From NCBI RefSeq assembly GCF_964340395.1, contig NC_135562.1, positions 7,891,634 to 7,955,633 of the forward strand: a stretch of 64,000 nucleotides of DNA, in the 5' to 3' direction. Of this stretch, positions 43,201-51,800 are shown one piece after another. This DNA is from Glandiceps talaboti (lineage: Eukaryota; Hemichordata; Enteropneusta; Spengelidae). Position numbers and translations under genes: made by a program. The notes under the pieces were generated by a model that was not told the origin of the DNA, did not search any database, and saw nothing but the letters and a program-made list of their open reading frames with translations. Each line of letters opens with the position of its first letter. The stretch's first letter is position 1.

Positions 43201-43768
43201 TTACAATCGGAAGTTAACAGACTCTCAGAGTTGGCTGGACAGACAGAATATTTTGCAGCTATTGTCAGGGTAAGTTCACTTCCATCTGTTCATACTAGGT
43301 AAGGAACATTTTAGCTCTAATTGTTGTCAAGGGGGAGGGGAGGCTATCCCAGGGTCACCCAGGCCTGGCAAACATAACACCTGCGAGCTCCGTGTTGGTA
43401 ATCGTCCCCAACTTTTCAAGTCATTACTCCAGGAGTCCCCTCCACCACCACCCAAATTCGCACTCGTCTTGTGAGTGAGACATGGCTGAGTGATACAGCC
43501 TACCCATCGAGTCTGTAGAACACTCGCCCTGGGTTTGGGTTGGTCACCGAAAAATCCCCTGTTTCCAGTAGGATTCGAACCCATGACCTCCCAACTGTTA
43601 ATTCAAAGTGCTAACCACTATGCTACATTCATGAAATCTAAAACAACATTTGTATAACCACTTTATTTGTACACTTTGTTTCACACAGGAACTGGTGAAT
43701 GAAAAAGAAGAAGAGAAAACACTTGATGAGCAAATGACAGAAGATAACACAGACACAGAAAAACAGAT

Positions 43769-43822
<54 letters not shown>

Positions 43823-43925
43823 TCTCTCATCACAAGATGAAGAAGAATATGAGGAGTCACTATCAGAAGAAAGACAGTCAGAAGAATCTAGTGATGAACA
43901 GTCAGAGGAAAGGGATGATTCATAG
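40149..43925 (+). CDS. GMNN: Geminin, DNA replication licensing inhibitor, complete
   Basis: Nuclear coiled-coil protein that binds Cdt1 and blocks MCM loading; it is degraded by APC/C at mitotic exit. Coding exons: 40149-40241, 40464-40697, 41063-41230, 41720-41765, 42326-42408, 43180-43269, 43689-43925; 951 nt, 316 aa, phases consistent. A destruction-box candidate RKSLQTLQP is followed by LVGSSG, as in vertebrate RRTLKxxQP..LVG. A bipartite basic NLS begins KKGKRKL. SYWKDVAEERRKALEDTLKE (about 186-205) opens the Cdt1-binding/coiled-coil region, which ends near TEYFAAIVREL (241). The acidic tail contains 18 consecutive Ser and then Glu/Ser-rich sequence. It is longer than the human protein (209 aa) mainly in the N-terminal half and tail, yet the coil appears one heptad shorter. 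Confidence 0.95.
40464..40697 (+). CDS. GMNN: GMNN coding exon 2: destruction box
   Basis: Contains DRKRKSLQTLQPGAGRQSTL VGSSG, the D-box (RxxL) segment recognised by APC/C in the family. Acceptor TTTCGCAG, donor AAT|GTAAGA. Confidence 0.93.
41063..41230 (+). CDS. GMNN: GMNN coding exon 3: NLS
   Basis: Basic segment GVKKGKRKLDDCDSQPSKQA, then an acidic linker. Acceptor TTGTAG, donor AAG|GTAATT, phase 0 at both ends. Confidence 0.85.
41720..41765 (+). CDS. GMNN: GMNN coding exon 4
   Basis: 46-nt exon encoding EAKSLAEEALELMVN, the counterpart of the ESFDLMIKEN segment before the Cdt1-binding region. Donor CG|GTAAGA. Confidence 0.88.
41766..42325. other. GMNN intron 4
   Basis: Carries a 28-bp tandem duplication of CACAAAGACTTTCCAGCATC at 41932-41987; nothing else recognised. 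Confidence 0.5.
42326..42408 (+). CDS. GMNN: GMNN coding exon 5: Cdt1-binding helix
   Basis: SVPESYWKDVAEERRKALED TLKENEQ, the most conserved geminin block. Acceptor CTTTCAG, donor CAA|GTAAGC. Confidence 0.96.
42598..42943. mobile_element. long foldback element with a 26-bp perfect palindromic core
   Basis: In GMNN intron 5. The ends TTAAAATGGCCATATGAT and CCATATGGCCACTTTAA are inverted, and pairing continues inward (GGGTATTTATTTTGGATTTT / AAATCCAAAAATAAATACCC). The core at 42765-42790 is TTTGTTATTGTAC followed by its exact reverse complement. A second copy lies at 47720-47985. Confidence 0.88.
43180..43269 (+). CDS. GMNN: GMNN coding exon 6: coiled coil
   Basis: LHHKVSDLQSEVNRLSELAG QTEYFAAIVR. 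Heptads run without break from exon 5. Acceptor TTATAG, donor AGG|GTAAGT. Confidence 0.95.
43340..43626 (-). mobile_element. tRNA-derived SINE
   Basis: Inserted in the last geminin intron. On the minus strand it starts GTAGCATAGTGGTTAGCAC (A-box-like) and continues to GTCATGGGTTCGAATCCTAC (B-box), followed by a body of about 220 bp shared with the copy at 474-585. The tRNA-like head is degenerate and has no acceptor-stem partner, so this is not a tRNA gene. Confidence 0.8.
43689..43925 (+). CDS. GMNN: GMNN coding exon 7: acidic and poly-Ser tail, stop
   Basis: ELVNEKEEEKTLDEQ ends the coil, then 18 Ser codons (43770-43823), then a Glu/Ser-rich tail and TAG (43923-43925). The Ser run is encoded by a nearly pure TCA repeat. 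Confidence 0.93.
43770..43823 (+). repeat. coding (TCA)n microsatellite
   Basis: 17 TCA codons plus TCT inside geminin exon 7 encode 18 serines. The minus strand would encode poly-Asp, which explains the antisense open frame. Confidence 0.95.
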
Positions 43926-45030
43926 AATATTGATGGTTGAATGGTAACACTTGGAGACATGAAGGGTGAGAGGAGGGTGTAGGCCCATGCATCATTCTCT
44001 GAGTAGCCTCTTACATTTTAAACTTATTACATAACACTTGGATAATCTTGGATGATCCATTGCTATTTCCAAAACATATCGTACCCAGCTATTTTTTCCT
44101 GTTTTGTGATCGTTAAATTTTATAGTCTTATTATCCAGAAAAGTCCTTCAATGGAAATGACGGGGTTTCAACTTGCTGCCACGAAAGTCCTTTAGAATGC
44201 TGTTTACGCCTAGAAAAAACCTGCACAATGAAATTTATGAAAACAGTGTCCACAAAATGGTGCAAATTAGCCATGTCTGATACATAAATTGTCTTGCTAC
44301 ATAACTAGTAGAAGTTTGTTGTTTAGATGTACTGGTACTACAAAATACCATACCCCTGAAGTAAACAGGACTCCAAACCCATCGATATTTATGTAACTTT
44401 GTGTTGTAATCTTTTAAAAAATGGACACCTTCAACAGATTCTTTCAGAATTTATAGCATGTGGGATCTTTTCTATGTGTGAATCTTTAGTAAGTTGCATG
44501 TTTTGTAGGGGTAGGGGTTGTGATGGGAGTGGGAGGGGATGGGTATGGCATACTTGTTCTGATTGATGAATATTGCATCACATTCTTTTGTGGGGTAAGT
44601 GTAATAATTATTGACCTCAATTTGCATATTTTGAGTTTGGTGCCAATTTAGTGTTGATCATATTTCCTGCTATTAACTGCCAATCAAGTGTTGTATATGT
44701 ACATTGTGATATACATTATATATGTATGAACAAACTGTTACACCAATGAACTGCCAAACATTTCATACTTTACTTTAGGAGGAGTACTTAAAAAGATTCA
44801 GATTCCATGTTTATTTTTTTTTGTAAGTTTGACTTCTTTGTTACTGCCATTTATTATGTAGACATTTTATTTAGTTTACTGATTTCATGTACTTAAATTT
44901 CTCAGGGACTTTGACTAGTCAAATACAAGTGATTTGAACCAAGAGACAGCTTACATACATTTTTGTACAAAGACCATTTTTTCAGTCAAATGTAAGTTAT
45001 TTTATGTGTAATAAATTTCTAAACTCGATC
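43926..45030 (+). other. GMNN 3' UTR
   Basis: No coding sequence after the stop. AATAAA at 45010-45015 is the likely poly(A) signal. Short T and G runs only. Confidence 0.55.
45010..45015 (+). terminator. candidate GMNN poly(A) signal
   Basis: GTGTAATAAATTTC, 1.08 kb after the stop, followed about 50 bp later by a GT/G-rich run (45068-45103). Confidence 0.5.
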
Positions 45031-45067
45031 TCTATTGAATTTAATGAGGATTAACTTATTTGGTGCC

Positions 45068-45105
45068 TTGTGTGTGTGTGTGTGTGGTGGGGGGGGGGGG
45101 GGTGG
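45068..45105. repeat. (GT)n then poly-G
   Basis: TGTGTGTGTGTG followed by a run of about 14 G. Confidence 0.9.
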
Positions 45106-45571
45106 TTGAAAATGTCCTTGCAAATAGATCAATGCCAATGTCTTCCATGAGTGAGTGACTGATGTAGTTCTAAGTAGTGTATTTTGAATGCTTTTGATTT
45201 GATCCAGACAGACTGAATGACAAACCTCAGGCTCTTGTGAATCTGGCTCAGGTTAAATCAATAAAAAGAAGATAGAGGGGAGGAAAAGGAGATGCAGATA
45301 AACATGAACATGATTTTTATTTACTTTTTTTTTTTAATCAACCGAACGACCCATAGTTGCCATGTAAAAATAATGAGACATAAGAAAAAAATAGGGTCAC
45401 CCTTACAAGGGTAATTTTAGATCTGAGGAATGACAGGCAAGCATTAACAAGCTGAACTTGTAACAAACAGGGTAAGTAAACAAAGGAATCAGATATAATC
45501 ACTTGGCACAGCATGTTGGAAATCTGAAGACGAGTATTGCATTTTATCATTTGATGAGAACAGTATTACAG

Positions 45572-45575
<4 letters not shown>

Positions 45576-45635
<60 letters not shown>

Positions 45636-45650
45636 GAATATATATATAAT
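45576..45650. repeat. (TA)n microsatellite
   Basis: About 28 TA dinucleotides, then TATATAATGAATA repeats. Confidence 0.95.
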
Positions 45651-45970
45651 GAATATTTATGAATATAAAAATTTATGGAAACACTGATTTGTACATTGAA
45701 ATGACTTCACTCGTCAGTGATACAGTATCTGTTTACAATAATTTTTATTCTTGAATATCAAATATAATTCAAAATACATGCTACACAATTTGGAATTTAT
45801 TCATTGTATACTTACAAGAGTATTAAATTCCTACATGTACAATTCAAAATTCATCCAATTTGGCATAAAATTTTTATTTTTGTACAAATCTGAATATATA
45901 CATACATATATCATTAACAAATTTAACTTAAAAATCCATTTACAACTTTCTTATGTACCACCTCTGGTCT

Positions 45971-46445
45971 AGCCTGCTGTCTGTGCTGTCAAGATACATC
46001 GTTAGTTGGTCATACCTCCTAGCCATCCGTATTATCCAGTTGTGTGAAGAAAATTTTCAAATGATTCAGGTAGCCACACCCCCAAAAGTTGTTATCCAGC
46101 ACCCATGGAGTTAAATTTACATAACCATATGTAAATAACATGTAAATTAACACATGTCCACTTCATGTTTTGCCTCAAGTAGTTTAACGTGTGTATATTT
46201 ACATACTGATTCATTTGAATAATGATAGTCTGACTGTCATGGTTGAAGGGACTACACACTGTCATCAACCAGGAAATTTTCAATCTGTTAATATCAGCTT
46301 TGACAATGTAATCACAAGAGGGTGAATATGAGGGTTAGGATGTATGACCAGCTAACGATGTATCTCAACAGTGCAGTAAACAGGCTATGAGGGCTAGGAG
46401 GTACAACCAGCAAACGATTTACCTCAACAGCACAGTAATCTGGCT
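45971..46445. mobile_element. foldback element with a duplicated right arm
   Basis: Left arm TAGCCTGCTGTCTGTGCTGT ... CATACCTCCTAGCC. Its reverse complement occurs twice on the right: TGTATGACCAGCTAACGATG (46341-) and GGCTAGGAGGTACAACCAGC (46391-), the second continuing to GTAATCTGGCTA. Confidence 0.7.
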
Positions 46446-47204
46446 ACATCTGCATGGTCATCATTACAGAACTACACTCTTTCAAATCTGCTGAACCACA
46501 GATTGACTAGTTAGTAGTTATTATATTAAATATACACCCTATAGTCAAAAGAAAATAAAACTAACAATAGCGTAATACATACACAAATTGAGTCAAAAAC
46601 TCAAGAACTGGAATATAAAAATTTCACTGGTACAAGTAAGTATATACTGTTTCTATGATACTTACATTCACAGTATAAAAATTTTGACTACAAAATTGAC
46701 AGGGACGTTCCTTATGAACTGTCTGTGTTTTCTAGCACACTTAAGTCTGTCATGTGGGAATTTTGCTCTCACTTTCCCCTACCACGCCTGACATTTTGCT
46801 AACAACCTATTGCTACAGTGAGAAAACAGGTGCAACTTCTTCTTGAATTTTTCGTTCTTCCCGCTGTGAGACACCATCAAGTCATAGCATCACCACATGA
46901 TTAGAACCAATTCAGAAGGTTGAGGTTGTATGATGTAAACATGATTACCATATTCAACATTGCTGCAGGAAATTATAATCTAATTTTAGGTTTGCATATA
47001 CAACCATTAAAGCAAATTGCCAGGCGTGGTTGGGGTAAAACAAGCAAAGTCCTCACATGACAGAATTCTAAGCTAGCAGCACACAGCATTGTCATCAATC
47101 ATTATCCCTTATTGCTAATATGATATTCGATTTACTTACTTTCTAAGTTATGATTACTGAAAAAAGAAACCCAACATTTTACATTCAGTTATTCTTGTAT
47201 ATGT

Positions 47205-47367
47205 GTATTGGAATGTAGGTGTGTGTGTACTGTGTGTGTGTGTGTGCTGTGTATTGTGTTTGCATGTGTGTGCTGTGCATGTGTGTGTGTGTGTTTGTGT
47301 TCTATGAGTGTGTGTGCTGTGTATTGTGTGCATGTGTGTATGTGTATGTGTGTGCGTGTTTATGTCC

Positions 47368-47402
<35 letters not shown>

Positions 47403-47450
47403 CTATGTCTGTTTGTGTGTGCATGTGTGTCATTTGGGGGTTGTCGTATC
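47205..47450. repeat. GT-rich simple sequence
   Basis: Long imperfect (TG)n with GCATG/CTATG interruptions. The Cys/Val and His/Thr frames on the two strands are artefacts. Confidence 0.93.
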
Positions 47451-47719
47451 TAAACCTTTCACTATATAAAATATCAGTTCTATATTCAAAATCATTTACA
47501 CATCTGACTTGAACTATTACTATCATAATTCTGATCATGAACAGATCATTGAAAATCATTACCACTACAAAATCAGTTCTGCATAGTTTAATAATCTGAC
47601 TATGGCAAGAAACAAAGAAATTTACTTGCTTAGTAACATACAGACAAGTCATAATTAATTTTACACATCATTTTCAGGTCATCCTGCCTGAATTGTTGAA
47701 ACAAAACTTACAAGTAACA

Positions 47720-47985
47720 TTAAGGTGGCCATATGGATGAGAATTTGGTATTTATTTTGGATTTTTATTTGATAAAACAGCTTCACTATGTTTTTCTACT
47801 TGGAAAAATAATGTGAAATAACATATACCAAGTCCATGTTCATCACTCAAAGCATTGCAAAAAGATGGAAAAAGTGTAAAAAGTTTGTTATTGTACGTAC
47901 AATAACAAACATTTTACACATTGTTTAATGTTTTGCCGTTTATTGAGATGTGAACATGGACTTGGTATTTATCTGAAGGAAGTAA
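47720..47985. mobile_element. second copy of the palindromic-core foldback, right arm truncated
   Basis: Left end TTAAGGTGGCCATATGGATG and the GTATTTATTTTGGATTTTTA block are shared with the 42.6-kb copy. The core at 47883-47910 is a 28-bp perfect palindrome. The outer right arm is missing. Confidence 0.85.
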
Positions 47986-48075
47986 GCTCTTCAGAGTCAG
48001 GAAATGAGAATTTGTCAAGATCCACTACCTGCAAGTGGAATATATTTTTTTGAAATGATTTTTGTTATATAAGAT

Positions 48076-48393
48076 GACGTACTCATAATATTGTAAACCC
48101 TGAATAGTATTGAATCAAAATCAGCTGTGGGTAAATGTATTTGTGTAATTGCATAGTACATAATAGGGTACAATAAATCCAATCAAAATTGATTTTTAGG
48201 TCCGCACTCTAAAATCAGAACCCATATGTGATCACGAATTCAACCTGTTGGTTTACTACTTATAGATAAACTCAACCTCTAATTAACATGAATAATGTCT
48301 AAATATTGGTACTTGCACAATTTTCAGAGAACACAAAGTTGGATGTCTAATAAAAAAAACTGCATACTTCAGTTACAGCTAATGCAGCCTTAA
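48076..48393. mobile_element. MITE copy abutting the ITIH-like stop codon
   Basis: Shares AGTATTGAATCA, CCAATCAAAATTGATTTTTA GGTCC, and the terminal CAGTTACAGCTAATGCAGCC TTAA with elements at 51350, 52507 and 60276. The end near 48393 is intact; the other end is lost. Confidence 0.75.
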
Positions 48394-48815
48394 TACGTAT
48401 TAATATTGTTAAGCAACATAGAAAAGACAATTAATGAGAACATATTGATCAAAGAATTCAATATTTGGCCACAACTGTAACCGGGATATACATTTGGCAC
48501 CATTCCCATTTTATTACTACCACCACCACCACTCATTGTATCAAGATATGCTTCATCATCATCACCACCAAGAACATTGCTAGCAGAATCCGAACCGTCC
48601 ATTTCTGGTCCGATTACGATTATTGACGTCAGTGGAGTCACCAGGTTGTATTGAAGTGACAGTTGTAATGCTTCTTGTAATGTTTGGTTCTTTTTAGCTG
48701 AGTTGTCTTCCATTGTGAGTGATTCTTTGAGTAGATCGTTGATAGTTAGGTAGACCCACAAACGTTCGGTAAAATCATTTGCAGTGTCACTGCTGGATAA
48801 AACTGCAGGAACATC
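48390..48815 (-). CDS. ITIH-like exon 9: terminal exon
   Basis: DVPAVLSSSDTANDFTERLW then VYLTINDLLKE and LSLQYNLVTPLTSIIVIGPE (all ITIH-like), then an Asp/Gly-rich linker and ILNSLINMFSLIVFSMLLNN INTY before TAA. The last 25 residues are hydrophobic, compatible with a GPI-anchor signal or with readthrough into former intron. Confidence 0.8.
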   Translation of the reverse strand, partial: DVPAVLSSSDTANDFTERLWVYLTINDLLKESLTMEDNSAKKNQTLQEALQLSLQYNLVTPLTSIIVIGPEMDGSDSASNVLGGDDDEAYLDTMSGGGGSNKMGMVPNVYPGYSCGQILNSLINMFSLIVFSMLLNNINTY

Positions 48816-51800
48816 CTATAATTGAGAAGAAAACACATAGGTTCAGTTATTACATTAATCTTTAGGTCTGACTGAGTATTCTAGTCTATCAATACCATAT
48901 GCTGGTTACAAGAAAAACAAAAGGATTTTACAGTTTAACCACTTGGAGTGCTGTTCACACCAGCACTACCATTGTCATTAGATCTTGTTATCAGAGAAAC
49001 AAAAAGATTTACAACTTTCCACTGTTCACATCAGTACTATGATGTCATTATCTCTGGTATTCAGAAAAAACAAAAGATTGTATCATTATGCCACTAGGAG
49101 CGCTGTTCGTTACCAGCTTTTTGGACTGAAAGTGAAAACTTCACTGATGCCGTGCTCATCTAAAACTAGGGGGATGATTGCTGTTCCAGAGTACATATCA
49201 TGGGATGTTTACAAATAAGACTTTGACTCTAAAAATTAAAGAGTTTGAAGATTTTTTCAAGCATTATGTTTAATCCCAAGGTATTGGGAAACCCCAACCT
49301 GGAGATATGTAACTTGAAAACTGCTGCATTTCTTTGAGTAAAAGTGTGAACCATAATCACAGTATGATGACTCAGTCAATTTCAAAATGATATTATAAAT
49401 ATTTTAAAAACTTGTAAAGGGGTGATTCAGTCGAGCTCACCCATCAGGGTCATTAAAGGGGAACACCAGTCTCAGAAAAAAGACCTTTTCATGAATTTTT
49501 TTTGGGGGGGTAATTATACATTACACACAGTATCAGAGAAACTTGAGTTGAATTTGACCACCATTTGGGGATCTTTGCTGTGAGCCACATTGCATTATGG
49601 GAGTCACCATTAATGTTTATGCAATGGTTGAACAATGAATATTCATGACGTTTTCATTAAAGGTAATAGGCTCTCAGGGGGTTATGATCATTGCGTTTTT
49701 ATTTCCTGATGTGGCTTCCCCTTTAAAGTATCATGAGTCACCCACTAGGTTCAAAATAATGTGATGAAATTCCAGAAAACTTACGTTAACATCTTTCGTT
49801 CCGGTAAGCATAACATCTTGGGTTACAGCCATGGCAGTTACTTCTGCTCTAACTTCACCAACAACATTGCCTGCCGACACCTTACCAGCGACGACAATCT
49901 CTGATCCACCGAAATAGTTCGGGAATGTACTAGTAGTAACCGATCCTTCTAACACCGTGTTGTCAATGTATGTAAATTGAACGTCCATAAGGAGAGGCGT
50001 AGCAACTTCATCAAAGAAACCAGTCAGTTGTAAACTTGCATCAGCATCTTCATAGATCTTCCGTGCAACACCGTTGTTTTCGTAAGACATGGCTTCTAGA
50101 AACTCAAAGTTAAGCGAATTACCAAATCCGAGACAAAAGAGAGAAAACTGACCCTCATTGGACAGTCTGACATTTTTCATGATTTCTCTTATGTTTGTAA
50201 CTCCAACTGTCGGATCGCCGTCAGTTAGAAGAATCAGAAGTTGAGCAGATCTGTCTCCCACATTAGTGTTTCTTCTCATCAGAGATATTCCATCAAGTAC
50301 ACCATCATTGATGTTTGTTCCTAAAAAATAAAGATGGCAGGAAAAGAAAATGTGATTTATCTCAATTTTTACATTAGAATGTATCAACTTGTGTATTAAT
50401 CTCATAATATTAAATGTTTTTAATTTATCAATTTGTGTTAATTTGCTAAAATTTGATTTTTTTTAATTGATTAATTAATTAATTCATGTATTAATTTGCT
50501 AAAATTCAAACTTGTTAATTTTTTTTATTAATTTGTGTCTTAATTTGTTCATATATCGAATAGAGCCATGATGATAAAAAATACACTGTTCAGCTCAGTT
50601 GCACACTTGCTGTTCAATCATATCACTGTCACTTGTTCCCAATTTCTTGAAGTCCATAGAAAACATTCATCATACTGGAAACTTGAGAAGTTCACAAGTG
50701 TGGACGAACACTTCAGTTTTGCTTTCACTAAATATCAATTGTGCGTAGTTTGCATCAATATATATACTTGAAACATGCCTTCTAAAACTATAGAATGGGT
50801 ACCAAGTAGGATGACATTGCTTTCTGAAGGACTACCACTACTAAGCCAATTTGATGTGCCACTGATGCACACAATTTCTAGTGATGTGCTATGATGTGGC
50901 GTTCCCCTATCTCTTACTATGTATTGACTCACAAGAAATCATTATGACTCAAAATGTGGCTACCATTAGAGCCTAGAGGGGTGGGTATCATTAGAGCCTA
51001 GAGGGGTGGGTATCATTAGAGCCTAGAGGGGTGGATATCATTAGAGCCTAGATGGGTGGCTATTGTTAGAATCTAGAGGGGTGGGTATCATTAGAGCCTA
51101 GAGGGGTGGGTATCATTAGAGCCTAGAGGGGTGGCTATATAATCATTTAGAGCCTAGAGGGGTGGCTATCATTAGAACCTAGAGGGGTGGGTATCATTAG
51201 AGCCTAGAGGGGTGGCTATCATTAGAGCCAAGAGGGGTAGCTATATAATCATTAGAGCCTAGAGGGTGCATTGATCCTATGATACACATGTAAATTTATA
51301 CATGAGCTAATGTACAAACTGAAGTTTTCCTAACTCTAAAAAGATTGAAAATTAAATTATTGTACACCCTAAAAAGTATTAAATCACCTATGGGTAACTG
51401 TATATATACACACATAGTCTTTACACTAAATCAAATCAAATTGATTTTAGGGTCCATACCATAAAAACAGCGCCCTCAATGGACCACAATTTTCAATTGT
51501 CACTGTACTACTTATGGATAAAATATACCTCTGATCAACAGCACAATATCTAATTATTGGTATTTAACAATTTTCAAGGAATACCTTGTCGGTTGTCCGA
51601 TTGAAAAAAAATATTACTCCAGTACTACTGCTCTGTTGACCCTTTGGTGCTTACGCTCAATATTATTTATCTCTATAATGGCTATGTGGATATTTAAAAA
51701 CTTTCACCATACCACTGAAAATTACTGTATCACGACACTTAATAATATTGTAGACTTACCTCCAATTGTATTTAACTTGTTAACGTAAGACTTTGCAGCA

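Larger units (their letters stand above)
45031..48389. other. intergenic region between convergent GMNN and ITIH-like genes
   Basis: No exon with similarity to the ITIH C-terminal domain was found on the minus strand. It contains (TA)n, a foldback element at 45971-46445, GT-rich DNA at 47205-47450 and the second palindromic foldback copy. Confidence 0.5.

Noticed and set aside
43550-43626. Possible minus-strand tRNA gene
   Set aside because: A- and B-box-like motifs exist, but the sequence continues into a repeated body and no acceptor stem pairs, so it is a SINE head.
43598-43960. Minus-strand open frame with poly-Asp
   Set aside because: It is the antisense of the geminin poly-Ser exon, open only because of the TCA repeat.
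47154-47652. His/Thr and Cys/Val frames
   Set aside because: GT-rich simple sequence; the non-repeat extension has no similarity.
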